A stretch of 64,000 nt of DNA. Source: Acarospora socialis. Its lineage: Eukaryota; Ascomycota; Lecanoromycetes; Acarosporales; Acarosporaceae. A program made the translations under genes and the position numbers. The notes beneath the pieces were generated by a model. It saw only the letters and a program-made list of their open reading frames with translations, was not told the origin of the DNA and searched no databases. How positions within the stretch are numbered: the stretch's first letter is position 1; each line of letters opens with the position of its first letter. The stretch lies in assembly GCA_025617375.2 (NCBI GenBank), contig JAMYGW020000003.1, forward strand, positions 2,294,001 to 2,358,000. The letters run 5' to 3'. Positions 45,287-58,720 of the stretch are shown here, in pieces.

Positions 45287-48200
45287 TTCTTATTCAGTGA
45301 CACTGCATTTATTGACTTTCACTAACAGCAAGTTTCAGTTGTTCAACAAAGCACTCAAAGATTCATCTAGATAAAAACTTGATTAGTTCATCAGTTATCA
45401 TGTCTTAACTGAACACAAAGTTCACATCAATCTGATTTTGCTTGTGCAGATCACAGATATGATGATAGACAATGTTAATGTGCTTTGATCACTCATGCAC
45501 ATGTGCATTCTTAATCAGAGTCAAGACAATCTGATTGTCTTTCTTAAGCTGAAGAAATGAGACTGCTCAATGAGCTTCATTCTTCTTGATGTTCACACAG
45601 TATGAATTGTCTTCAAGATACTTATTCATATTCATGTCTTGCAGCATTTATGTAAATCAGACTTCAGTCTTTGCACATATTGATATGATCATGTATTCAG
45701 TCTCTATAACTGAGATAACAACAGACTTTTGCTTTTGACTTGTTTATAATATTAATTTGTCTTTAAGCATGTACACATGTCTCAGAATTGACTTTCAATC
45801 TTGTTTGTTTGATGTATAGTCAGAGTTGAAGTATATAAGTATAACTTGACTTTCACTGAGTTTATACACAATGTTAAAATTGATAATTGATCTCATATAT
45901 TGCAGCAGTTTCTTAAGTGCATGTTCATGATGCTCTGCAGAATCACTAAGATATTGATTTAATTAATTTAAAACAAAGATGATGTTCAGTTAAGTATGAA
46001 TTGCTGTATACATCAGATTTTCAATTGCATGTTGATACTGACTTTAATTTATTCTTTGATCAGCTGAGTCAGTGAGATGAAGAGCATTATATTCATTAAG
46101 TAAAATTGTCATGATCTTGTGCTTATTGAACTGCATATGAAGATCTTTTAGCATCTTGTTTACATAATGAGTCTGATTTAGATGTAGAATTCTTCTCTTG
46201 CAATTGTGTGTGACTTGTATGTCAAGAATTTTCTGTGTCTTTTTCAAATTCTTAACTTTAAACATCTTCACAAGAGCTTTCTTGAATCAGAAAACATGTA
46301 TTAAATTTGTTGAAACTACAATTATATTGTTCACATAGAGAAGCAGCATGATTCTTTTGATGCTATTGATGAAAAGACATAAATTAATTTTGCTTTGATG
46401 AAAGTTTAACTTGCACAGATCAGTGACACATTATTTATGTTAGTTTTACATGACTTACTTCAGATCATAAAGACTACACAGTATATGCAGTGTACAGTTA
46501 GATGCAACTTAAACTTCAGAAAAAGCTGTCATATAGATGATCTTTTTAAGAAAGAATTTTATAAAAATGTTGTTGACATCTATCTGATGACATTCAAGAT
46601 TCTTAAGAGTAACAATGATAAGAAAAACTTAAAAAGTGTTGAACTTAACTGTAGATGTAAAGATATTCTCATAATCAATATTATACATTTGTAAGAAATT
46701 TCTCATCATAACTTTTGTTTTAAACTTGTTCAGAAATTCATCAGTGTTCAGTTTAAGTTTAAATATTCACTTGCTGATCACTATGTTTACATTTTTTGAT
46801 AATATAATTTCTTTTTATGTTCTGTTGACTGTCAGAATCATTAACTCTGCATAAATAGCATTTTTTCACATTTTTTCTCAGACTGAGTCTCTTATTGCTT
46901 TAACATAGATGACAGATGTGAGAATATCAGATTTAATGTTCTTAGTGTCTTTTTCATTATTTGTGATAAATGCTGTGAGTGTCAACATAGTCTGTAATAT
47001 CTTAATTATAAGTTCATCAAAGTCTTCATTGTTGTCATTCTGTTTTCTCTTTGAAATCTTGATGCACAAGAATGTCTTGACTTTCTCAGTTAAAATATTT
47101 GATGCTTTGCTAACAAGAACTTCAATATGTAAAAACTGCTTGATCTCATTCTATTCATTTATTTGTAATTTGTTTAAATTGATTACAGTTAATCTATTCA
47201 TCATATGAATGTCTGATGAAAATGTGTTGAGATTGTTTACAGTTAACTTGAATTCTTCTTTATCATTTAAACTCATGAATCTGAATCTATGAGTTTACTT
47301 AAAAATAATAAATAAGATTGTAAATGCTGCAGAATTCTTGATGACTGCATTTTTTTATAATTACTCAACTGATTTCTGTTCAGACAGAATGTTCAGTATT
47401 TATTTTTGCAGTTTAAGATTAACACTGTCTTTCTTTTCATTCTTGATGAACTTTATAGCATAATTCTTAATGATTCACTTGAGATCTGAGATTCAAAGCA
47501 AGTACTGCTTTGTGATTTCATTTACATAGTTTATAAAAACTTTTACTCATTCTTAATTCATGAACTTGTTCTGTCTGTTCTTCAACAATAATTTGAGATC
47601 AACATAGAAGTAGCACTTGCAATCTCAGACACAAATGTAATTAATAAACAGCTGCATATCAGTGAAGATCTTTTTCAGAGTTATTTATCTGCTGTTGATC
47701 AAGAAATTAGTTACTGTTTAATTGTGAAGATAGACATTTGTTTGTGCTGTCTTCACTTAGAACTTTATTGAAAATTCTGTCTTTTTAATCATAATGTACA
47801 CTGAATTCTCAGTGATACAGATGACTCTTTTGACAATATCATTCTGAATAGATATGTAAAGCACAGTATACTGTAATATAATGTTAAAGAATCTACATCA
47901 GTCATTCAGAATTGATCTTAACTTTGTGACATTGTCACTTTATACAACAAGCACTCTTGCATCAATCTGAAGCTCAATCTTTAATTGTCACTTTTGCAGT
48001 TTCTGTGAAGCATTATCACATTGCTTCAGCAGTATTATTTATGTCTTTCAAAAATAGTTGTTCACAATCTTCAGAAAGTACTGATGTTCAGTAAATGACA
48101 GAGATAAAAAACTATATATATCAATGAAAATCAGAACAAGAATGTTGATCTTTTTCTTGCTCATATTGTGTTCTTGCTGATTGACAAACTTAATGAGAAC

Positions 48201-49984
48201 ACAAACTTCACAGATATTTTTCTTATCTTTAGCAATGAAAATTAACTTTTCAAGAATCATGACTTTGTAAAGATCATAAAGCTTTGTAAAATCAAGATGA
48301 ACAAATTGTTGATGTCACAGCTTGTAGATTTTGATCTTTTTACTTAAAAATAAAGTGTCAGTCTGCATCTGAGAATTTATATCTGATACTGTAACTGAAA
48401 AAGTCATCTCTGAATTGAGTAATATGTGTATAACAGATAATAAAGTGAACTTATTTAGTTCTTTTGCAATGTGTTTAACTATGTAGATACTGCTTCACTC
48501 AGACACTTTTATTATAACATTGTCATATTTATTTCACATATAAAGACTGTGCTGATCAAAGCTTTTCTGCAATTTCATTTCACATATTTACTTTTTTGAC
48601 AAAAGATTGACTTTTAGTTTAGACACATAGAGTGTTGAACTTAAATTCACAAAGTTTTTAAATTTGTCTCACATAACTACAACTTCACAATAGTGTGAGT
48701 ATAAGTGTCTTCTTTCAACTTTGATTCATCAGCACTGTATGCATATTAAGAAATTACTGAAAAGTTAATGTTAATCAATTATGTGTATAAAGTATTCAGA
48801 GTTTGCAACTCATTCAGAACTGAGTATTTTACTGATAACTTTCTTGAACAAAGTAACAATCTTATTGTTTTTCTCTGTGTCAAACTCAAATGAAAATAAG
48901 TCACTGTCTTTTTTAATCTCAATATTGAAAGTTCTATGCTTTCTGTTCTCATGCTTGAATCTTATTTTGTCTTTATAATGTAAGTTATTTGCAGACAACT
49001 TGTCTGACTTTTTGATTGACTTAATCATGATTAAAACAAATGACTTTCTTAACTCAACATTCTTGCAAGCAGCAGAAAGATATTCACAGTCTTAGATGCA
49101 ATGAGAATCACAATAAAGAAGATATTTAACTGATTTATATTGAGAAAAATGATCATTGTTAAAGCTTGATGATCTTCAATAATGATATCTCACATCATAC
49201 TGATATGAGTATGTCAAATTTCTCTCTTTGTGTTGATCTGCTCACAAGATAGTCTCAATAGTTTTTAATTGTGTTTTTTTCTCTTGAAGCTTCTGCAAAT
49301 CTTTCTTGATGTTTGAAATGTTTTGAGTATCAATTGCATCATAAATCACTGTGTAGTTCTCAGATAATGCTTGAAGAAGTATCTGAAATTGTTATTCAAA
49401 CTTAAATAAATCAGTCATATCAGACTGAGTGATCACAATCTTTCTGTCAAGCTTGCTGAGATATATTCATACTTCATTAATAAACACATTTGTCAACATT
49501 CTGTATTCAATAAACTTCATTAAATATTGTTTTTCAGTGATCTGCAGCTTCTTTCTGTATTTGAACTTCAAGATATTTTAAATATTTTTCACATTAATCT
49601 TGTTTACAATGTACTTCTGATCATCTGCACTGATATAAATGATGAGTTAGTACAGAGTTTTTGCATCAAACTTTTAACTTTCAAAGTTAAGATTGCTGAG
49701 AGAAAAGAAGAAGTCATTAACTGAAGTGTTGATTATTAAGATTTCAACAGTATATCATAGATCTTTATCTATCAGTTATTTTCTCATGAGAGTGAATCAT
49801 TGATTGCAGTTCTTGTGACTGAAAATTGAAATAAGTTATTGCTTTGTGAAAGAGTCATCAAAATTCATAATGTAGCTTTTGATGACAGTCAACATATAAT
49901 ATAAAAAATGAATAAAATGAAGTAATAAGATGTACAGAAGAAGATAATGTAAATAAGAGAAAGAAAAAGTTTATGTGTGTGCTT

Positions 49985-50206
49985 GTTTTGTTCAACTGTT
50001 GAGCACTGTATTAAGCTGTCAGTATGTTTCATTTTGCTCAATCTTTAAGCTTCATATTAAGTGTCAAAAGTGTCATTTTGCTCAATCTTTAAGTCTTATA
50101 TTGACTGTCAAGAGATATTGTTTTGCTCAATCTTAAAGCTCTGTATCAATGATCAGTAATACTTGTTTTGCTCAATCTTTGAGCTCTCATATCAAGCTGT
50201 CAAGAC
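49985..50206. repeat. 45-bp tandem repeat, five copies, in the Copia leader
   Basis: The motif ttttgctcaatctttaagc or close variants starts at 49986, 50032, 50076, 50121 and 50166, a period of 44-46 bp. It lies between the gag-like region and the nested Gypsy, so in the 5' leader of the Copia element. Confidence 0.88.
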
Positions 50207-50211
50207 ACTAG

Positions 50212-50527
50212 TGTTATGTTTCAACTGAGATTTCTCAGTTATAGAACTAGGATTTGTGCTCTTTGATATAAAGATTCAAAGATTCTAGATAAACAGTAGC
50301 TTTGTATTGCATAACTAGATGAGTTGAACACAATTGTTTTCATAAAAAAAACAATTCTACTATATAGAAATGAACACACTGACACACTCAGCATTTCAGT
50401 GTTCTGATGTGTCTCTGACACATGTTTATGAGAAAATGCTCAACATTTCATCATTTCATGCTTGAAACTACACTTTCTCTGACATACTTCTCATTTCACT
50501 ATTTCTTATTAGAGTATGATCATAACA
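50212..50527 (-). repeat. Gypsy 3' LTR (316 bp)
   Basis: Direct repeat of 55930-56245, same length, ends TGTTA...TAACA. Many of the differences between the two are TG in one copy against CA in the other. Confidence 0.9.
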
Positions 50528-53500
50528 TCATCTTCTCTTCTCTAGACACTAGTTCTCTAGAGTTTATTTAAGTGAGAGTACATATCAATACTCACTCATC
50601 ATCTTCTGATGATGCATCTGAAATTTAAAAATTGTCTTTGTCTCACTGATACTATATTTTGTAAAGAAACTTCTGCACTTGTCTTTTGTGATCACTGTTT
50701 AGACATTGATTTCTTCTGCATTACAATGTCTTTTGATTCTTCAGTGTTGTCTGACTTTTCTAAGTCAGCAAAGTGTGCTGAGTATGTGCATTGAGATCAT
50801 TTCTGTATTGATCTCTCTCTGAATTTTCTTGAGTCTGTCTGTTTTAAGACTAAAAATGAGCTGTCTTGAACTCTCAATGAGCAACTCTTCACACTTTTAA
50901 CAAAAATTGCTAGATTGCAGAAAACCTTAAAACAATCTGAAACTCAAATCAATACAAAAGTAAAGTGTCTTGCTGAAGAGCTTACAGATAATAATGATGA
51001 AACAGAGAATGAAAATTCTCAATCATTATTATAACTCATCAATACAATATCTTCATTCTTCTGAGCTGATCTCAACTTCTTTTCTCAAAACATTGAAGTG
51101 TTCTTGCACAGTTCTTGAGATTGTTCTTAAGTTCTCAGATGTTTTCTGATGTATTGTATTCTTTTTATTTTATGAGATAGTGAGTTTTCTCACTAATCAT
51201 TCTTCTTTCTAAAATGTTCTCAACTTCATATTTCTTTTTGAGTTTGACAGACATTTCACTGATTTGAAGTGATATGAACTGATTGCAGTGCTGTAGCATG
51301 AATGCATGAAATACTGAGTGTATTCTCATCTTCTTGAGTAAGTCTAGCTCATAACTTAATCTCTTTATGTTTCATATAATCTTGAATGATTCAATACTCT
51401 TATTCTTCAGCTTCTTGCTTCTTTTTTTTGTCTGTATATTGTTCATTCTTAAATATACTCTTTCTTCTTCTTCAAATGACTTCACTTCTGTCATTTGTTC
51501 TGTCTGCTGTCTGATTCACTCTGTTAGATCTTGATGCAGTTTTTTCATCTGAGTGATGTTCAAAATTGCTTTCTGACTCTGTGATTCATGTCTTTTGAAA
51601 TCTTGTCATATCTCTGAGTTGTAGTCATAGTTCACATAGAAAGATGTTTCTTCTGTGATTTCATTTCTTGTGTTGTTGTACACAAACTGTGCTGTCAGCA
51701 ACAGCTGTATTCAGTTGTTCTGATTTTTGTTGACATAGTGTTTCAAGTATGTCTTCACTGTTTAATTCATTCATTCACTTTGTTCATTCATCTGTAAATG
51801 ATATGCTGTTGATATCTTGTGCTTTATTCTGAGTTCTGCTGTAAGCATTTCTCAGAACTTGCTTGTAAACAGCTTGTCTCTGTTGATGATAAATTCTTTT
51901 GATAGTTTATAATTGCTAACTAATTTCTGCAGTATTGTGTATGTCAATACTGATGCTGTTGTGATTTCTTTGAATGAAATGAACATTGTGTACTTGATTA
52001 ATCTGTTCACTATGATCAATATACTGTTGAATTTTATTCTTCATGCTGAATTCTTTGATGATGATAACTTCATAATGAAGTTCATGATAATCAACTCTCA
52101 TGATGCATCTGATGCATTCAGTTGTGTTACTTCATCATATTGTCTGTCTTGACTGATCTTGTTTTTTCAGCATGAATTGCACACAGCAATCATCTTGATG
52201 ATTTAATTTCTAAAATCACTAATGTTGTGTCTTCTTTACACTAGATCTTTGATGCACTTAACTTCTAGATGTTCTTCAGTTCTGCTGTAGTGACATATTT
52301 TTATGAGTTTTTTATCTGTCAAGAAAGCTTGCTTTATCTTGTACATTGCTGCTAAACTCTTTGTGAGAATTTTGTCATTGTCTTTGCTCAGAATTTCAGC
52401 ATGTATCATCTGTATATCTTCATGATCAGATTATCTGCTCAAGACATCTGTGTTGCTGTTCTCATTACTTTTCTTGTAATGAATTTGAAATTCATAATTT
52501 GTCAACTGTTTCACTCAATGAACCTGTCATCAATTGAGTTGCTTTGTTGTTGCAAAGTTTCTCAGATTCTTGTGATCTGTGTAGATCTGAATTGATTTAC
52601 TTGTTTTTGCAAGATAAGATCTTCAGTCTTGCAGTGCTTTCACTATTGCAAGAAGTTTCTTGTTGTAAATCTCATATCTTTTCTTAAGTTCTGATAGCTT
52701 TCTAAATCAATATGCTATGAGTTTCTGCTGTCTCTCTTCAATCTGATATAAATATGTGTTTACTGTGAAATTTGAAGTGTCAGTTTTCAGTGTCTTTTCA
52801 CATGTTGAATTGAGTATTCTCAGATGTGCTGTTTCACTAAAACTTTTCTTTAATATATGAAATGCATCTTTCTGCTCTTTATCTCAATGTTATTTTTTGC
52901 TTTTGCATGTCAAATGTGTTAGTGATTCTGCAATTCTCACATAGTTTGACACAAACTTTCAATAATAGTTCATTAATTTCAGAAAGATCTGTACTTTCTT
53001 GATTCTTTTCAGTGTTAATCAGTTTCTGACTACTTCTGTCTTTTTTGAATTCTTCTTGATCTGTTTAGATTGAATCACATAGTTTAGAAACTTGACTTTC
53101 TTGATTTCAAATCTGCTTTTTGACTTTTTCATGTACAGAGCTCTCTCTTTGAGCTTCACTAGTATCTTGTGTACATGCTCTCAGTGCTTCTCAAGATCTT
53201 CTGAATATATCAGAATGTCATTAAGATATGTGATCACAAAATCATTGAGATATTCTCTCAACATATCATTGATCAATCTCTGAAAGATGACTGAAGCATT
53301 CTTCAGCTCAAATGACATAACAGTGTATTTATAGTGTTCATATCTTGTTCAGAATGTTGTTTTTCATTCTTTATCTTCTTTCATTTTAACTCAGTAATAG
53401 ACATTCTTAAGATTTAAGCTCATGAATCACTTAGTTTTATTTAATTGATTCTGCAACTCTTTTATCAATGATAAGAAATAACTGTCTTGATGAGTTATCT

Positions 53501-55929
53501 TGTTGAGTTGTCTGTAATCAACACATAGTTATTTTCTGTCATCTTTTTTCAGTACAAACAGAATCAAGTATTCTGCTGATGACTTCAATAATTTGATGAA
53601 TTCTCTCTTCAGATTCTTGTCAAGATAAGTTTTAACTTTTTTAAGTTGATCTTTGCTCATTGAGTATAACAGCATTCACTTAGATTGCTTTTCATTCAAT
53701 AGCAGTATCTCATGATCTTATGACTTATACTCTGATAAACTCATCTCTGATTATTCAGAAATCTTATATGTGTCTTTGACTGTGCATATTTCTTTTATAA
53801 CTTAATCAATTTGTAAATTCTTTCTGTGCAATCAAAGCATTTCTAGTATCATGTCATATCTGATTGATTTCATAACATTAAACATTATCTCTTGTGAGTT
53901 TTCAAGAATCAAGACTTTCACACAGATCTTCTCATCAATTCTTTTGATGACTTCATTTGTCATATGTATGTTGAATGAACAGTGTGCTCACTGTGTCACT
54001 AATTCTAACATATTAACTATTTGTCAGTTTATAATGTTACTGTCTGCTTCAAAATCTATCAATGTGTTGATTTGATGTCTGTTGATTGTAATTTTGATTC
54101 ATATTTGATGATCATTATCTTGTCTTTGAGACATCACTAGCTTCTTATTCTCTAGTCTTGTTGAGAAAGCTCTTCATTTTTTGACTCACTTAATCATTCA
54201 GTTCATCTTCAAAGTTCTTGAAATCATCTGAGTTTTCTTTTGACCATAAGACTCACATATTCTAGATTGTGCTGCTCAATGTGTCTTTTTGAGTGTAGTT
54301 AAAGTTCATACTGATTGTACTTCATCTGTAACTGACTCTCAATGATTCTTACTTTTTGCAGAAATTTAAGTGACATATACTCTTCACTGAAGATTCATCT
54401 GTCTTCATTCTGTGTGATATATTTTTCAGATAAGTGTATTTCAATCTTGTGACTCTTAGTTTTTTATACAAGAAATTTTGACAGTACTGCATCATCACTG
54501 TTGAGACATTCATCTTTAACAGCTATCATCAGCTTCTCTAGCTGATCATATGTTTCTTGTTCTTTTGTATTCTGATGTTGTGCTTTCTGTTTTCAAGCTT
54601 GTGTTTTTTGTGCAAGCTCTTGCTTCTCAAACTGAAGCTTTTCTTCTGTCAATGCTCATTGTTGATTTTTAAGATGCTGATATGCTGTCTTCAGCTTCAT
54701 GTTGACTTTTCATTAATTGACTTTCTCTTGATCTGTATTCAAATTTAAGACAATTCAGATACTATCATTGTAGTCTTTCTCTATCTGAATATCACAAGTA
54801 TCAGTCTCTTTGATCTTGATCTCTAGAACACATAGTTCTTTTTTTACAGCATTGTCTGATCTAGATTGTTCTGTGATATTGTAAGTTTCTTGTCTTTGAT
54901 GTAACTTTTTTGAGTAATATTTGATTTTGTTCTTGCTGCTTATGTGAGTTCAACACATGTTGTCATAGCAAGCTGTTCAACTAAGATCATCATGCACTAC
55001 TTTCTTAATTGCAATCACAGCTTTCTTTCTTTCTTTTCTGAACTTCTTGCAATTTTGTGTAAGATGTTCAGTAATATTACAGTTGTAGTATCTTTGCATT
55101 TTTCAGTTGCTCAAAGACTTTTCTCTTAAGAATCATTTCTTTTCTTGTGATACTTCTTCTGATCTTTGTGTTGTAGATTGATCTTGCTTCATCATGTTGA
55201 GATTCATGAGATCTAAGTAGTATTGTCTTTGATTGTCTCTGTCAGCTTGACTCATTCATTCTTGATGTCAATAGTTTCTTTTTTTCATCTGTCACTTTCA
55301 TTGACAGTCATCTATCATGATTGTCTTGTTGATAAGTTCTTGCAGATCATTGAGTCTGTTGCTTTGTGCAATCTTATCTTTAATAGATTTTTTCAAGTCT
55401 CAATAGTAAGCTGATGCTAACTGATTCAGATTTCATTGCATAAGTGCTGCAATTTGTTGAAACTCTGCTGCATACTTGACTGTGAATTCTTCTTGTTGTA
55501 ATGTGTGAATTCTTTGTTTTGCTGCACATTTCTCATCAACTATCTCAAAGATTCTTCTCAGCTCTTCTTTGAACTGCATTCAGTTCTCTATGCAAGATGT
55601 ATTTCATTCTTAATCAGATATACTCTTAATCATGAACTTGTTGAGCTGTGATTTGATTCAATTAAACACTGTGTTCTTCATGTAGAATGTTGTGAACAAG
55701 ATTCTGTTGATATTGTTTTCAAACTTCTTTTGATTGAAGTTGACATACAGATTGATTTGAGCAAGAAATTATCTCAAATTTCATCAATCTTCTGTAAAGT
55801 TCTCTGAAGTCTTGACTTTGAGTACTTTGTGATTGATGTTGACTATCTTTGTTGATTTGATGCTTTGTGATGCACTGTCTGAGATTGATTCTTTGAATAA
55901 CATTCTTTATATTGTAAGAATGTTCAAAG

Positions 55930-56245
55930 TGTTACATTTCAACTGAAATTCCTTGATTATAGAACTAGAGTTTGTGCTCTTTGATATAAAGATTCAAAGA
56001 TTCTAGATAAACAGTAGCTTTGTATTGTGTAACTAGATGAGTTGAACACAATCATTTTCATAAAAAAAACAATTCTACTATATAGAAATGAGCACACTGA
56101 CATACTCAGCATTTCAGTGTTCTGATGTGTTTCTGACACATGTTCACAAGAAAATGCTCAATGTTTCATTGTTTCATGCTTGAAACTACACTTTCTCTGA
56201 TGTATTTCTCATTTCATTATTTCTTATTAAAGTATAGTTGTAACA
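55930..56245 (-). repeat. Gypsy 5' LTR (316 bp)
   Basis: Partner of 50212-50527. The first 170 bp also match the LTR-like start at 62637, showing a shared family. Confidence 0.9.
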
Positions 56246-56303
56246 ACTAGAACAGTATGCACTTTCTTTGAAAAGCTTCTTGTTAACTTAAACTCATAAT
56301 TTA

Positions 56304-56511
56304 TGAAAAGATAAAAGAATACTCATGCTATACTGCTGACTAACTGTCTATTTAGTGAAATATACATCATTAACTTGATCATGATTGATGTAAATTGTAA
56401 AGATTGTCTGTTCACATACTCTGTCATGCAGACTATATGAGTAATGAGTAACTTTTAATGTTAATTTCAACTAAGACTATGAAAGCAGCTAGAACACTAC
56501 ACTTCTCAACA
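56304..56511 (-). repeat. Copia 5' LTR
   Basis: About 208 bp, direct repeat of 45080-45286, separated from its own leader by the nested Gypsy. Confidence 0.8.
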
Positions 56512-58100
56512 TTTTTGATGATTTGAAAGAGTGTGTTAATGCATTATATTAATCTTGTCTCACTTTTGATGACTTGCTGACTTTTAAAATACATGATTTT
56601 AATGTTTCAGTGAGATTTCAAACACTATAGCTCTTGCATAGTCTGCTTTCTCAGATTGTTTTTTTAACTCTTGTCATCTCTTTCTTATGTTTTTCTTTAG
56701 CATTAAATTTTTCTTTCTCTGCATACTTTCAAGACTGATTTTGTTTCTGTAATGAAATTTGAAGCAATAACACTATGTTTTGTGTGAATATAGAAATCTT
56801 TGACTTAAATAATGCTGATGATACATCTTTGACTGAGTAAAGTGAAATGAATTGTTGCAGATAAATTCATACAATTCTCTTCATCTTTAAACAGATTGTC
56901 TTAAGATCAAATAATGCTTCAAATTCTTAATTTGATGATTTGACACTTTTTTAATCTGTTACATTTTTAAGTTTATAGTTAAGTTGCTGAATATTAAGTG
57001 ACATGACATTCTCAAAAGACATTGTAGATATAGAAAAGTGATATTAAAATGTATGATGAAAAATAAAATCATAACATCATAAATGTAGTTAAAAAAATTA
57101 GTGTATATATGATCAGATCTAAGACAACACTTAACAGCAATGACTGAGTTATTTTTAATTTACAGTAGTTAACAGCAAACTATAAATAAGCAAGTAGCTT
57201 TCTGATGCTTTCAAAGTCAATTATATATTATTTTTTTAATCTGTTGATTCTCTATATGTTTTACTACAACTTAAATTTCAATAATGTATCAATGTCTTCT
57301 TATCTTACTCTGAACACATAATATATTAATGATAACAGTAATAGATCTTTTTTAATGTTCATATCTCTTTCTGATCACTATACTCACATTTTGTTTAATA
57401 TAAAGATGAACAATTCTTAAGTATTATTTTATCTCTTATTCTACACTTCTGTCACTGTGATCATGATAAATTTTTTAAAAAATGCACATTGTTTTGTTGA
57501 CACTGAGAAGATTAACAAATCATTGACTAAAGAAAAGCAAGTATTGTCTCTTGAAACAGACAAGAAAAACATCAATTGCAACTCTTTAAACTTTGTACTT
57601 AAAACATCAGACACAGATACTAAAGCTGTAATCTGTGAAGAAACACTTTCTGACTTAACATATTGAGATAGAGTTCTCAGATTTGATTTTGATGATATTG
57701 TTGATGTTAATGATTTTATATTTAAATGAAATTCTGACAGTTATCTGTTACTGATACAATTAGACAGTTAAAACAATCTTTATAACTACAGCATCAGTAA
57801 AGTGCACTTTTACATTCATTTCAATCTGAAAAATAAGATGCTCATGTTCACAGACAGCTTATTTTATAATATTTTGATTGAGAAAAATAGACTGAAGTAT
57901 GAATCAACTTCACTTCTGTTGAACATAACAGTCTATTGTAATTAAGAAAAATATTTAGATTTTCTTATTCAGCTGCAGAATTATACTGAGTATAAAGAAA
58001 TTTATATGCACAACTATCAAATATATATAACTGAGATGAACTGCAGTTCAGATCTGCACTTGTTAACATTTAAACTGATATTTTAATTGAGAAATATCAA
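56512..58100. other. AT-rich sequence between Copia LTR and kinase relic
   Basis: CG-free. One plus-strand frame (57457-57666, about 69 codons) could be an upstream part of the kinase relic but has no recognisable motif. A minus-strand Lys-rich stretch near 56.5-57.0 kb is likewise unassigned. Confidence 0.4.
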
Positions 58101-58720
58101 AACAGATTATTCAATTTTGACAACAGTGATGAAGAAATTTTACAGTGAAATTCACACTGTTCTACATTGAAAGTATGAACATGTGTATGTTGCTAAAAAG
58201 ATTCTTTGTATCAAAAATGACAGTCATACTGTAATGTCTCTGAAGATGATAATCTTCAGTAGAATTTTATATGTGAGTGAGTTATTGCAACACATTAATT
58301 ATCATTAATTAACATGTATAAAGTCTCATATTGTTCAGTACAAGAAGACTATTATTTAAGCAAATAATGTTTTTGTTATCATGAAGTATCTATCAATGAA
58401 TACTCTGCAGCAATATTGTAAAACTTAGTCAGATCATTATTTACTTTTTATATGTGTCAGATCAATTCTCAATTAATTATTACAAGTTTTTCAGTATCTA
58501 CATGATTCAGATATAATGCATCAAAATATAAAGTTTGAAAATATTCTGATAGTGACTGAAGAGTTTTTAATAAAGTTAATAAATTTTAACTTGTTCAATC
58601 TACAGAAACTTCTCAAGAGCTTTTGTGAAATATTAAACTATGTTGTTTTCAAAATTTATAAAGAGAAAGATAAATGCAACAAAACTTACTTTAATTAAGT
58701 AGATATCTGAATACTCAATG
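58100..58720 (+). pseudogene. Decayed eukaryotic protein-kinase gene
   Basis: A kinase domain can be followed left to right in one frame with stops. An ATP-site strand with a lysine (HVYVAKK, about 58,180) is followed by a hinge-like VIMKYLSMNTLQQY (about 58,375) and QVFQYLHDSDIMHQNIKFEN (from about 58,480). The latter lies where a working kinase has YLH..I-HRD-IKPEN. Further on come LIKLINFNLF, where DFG is expected, and a CGTPNY-like segment reading CEILNYVV. The HRD aspartate and the DFG motif are gone and several stops interrupt it, so it is dead. Composition is the same CG-free AT-rich type as the retrotransposons. Layout resembles fungal Ser/Thr kinases; exact family unknown. Confidence 0.7.

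Larger units (their letters stand above)
50212..56245 (-). mobile_element. Ty3/Gypsy LTR retrotransposon fossil nested in the Copia element
   Basis: LTRs of 316 bp at each end (50212-50527 and 55930-56245), both starting TGTTA and ending TAACA. A perfect 5-bp target duplication, ACTAG, lies at 50207-50211 and 56246-56250. Total 6034 bp. Parts right to left on the minus strand: gag with a zinc-knuckle-like block near 55.07 kb, reverse transcriptase block near 53.4-53.5 kb, integrase region about 51.4-52.5 kb including its C-terminal block near 51.3 kb. Structure looks whole from end to end but coding parts are broken by very many stops. It is younger than the Copia copy it entered. Confidence 0.88.
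45080..56511 (-). mobile_element. Ty1/Copia LTR retrotransposon fossil, split by a nested Gypsy element
   Basis: LTRs at 45080-45286 and 56304-56511 are direct repeats of about 207 bp. In element sense they start TGTTGAGAAG, a common Copia LTR start. Without the nested Gypsy the element is about 5.4 kb, normal for Copia. Parts run right to left: leader with a 45-bp tandem repeat (49985-50206), gag with zinc-knuckle-like region (about 48.8-49.9 kb), integrase-like stretch around 48.1-48.3 kb, and reverse transcriptase/RNase H-like stretch around 46.0-46.9 kb. All parts are broken by very many stops. The terminal 5-bp flanks (tttat and ttttt) agree only partly, so the target duplication is doubtful. 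Old, judging by its decay. Confidence 0.82.

Noticed and set aside
50609-55414. Plus-strand frames of 60-80 codons in the AT-rich island
   Set aside because: Mostly Leu/Ser/Cys-rich antisense of the Gypsy fossil, whose own parts read on the minus strand.
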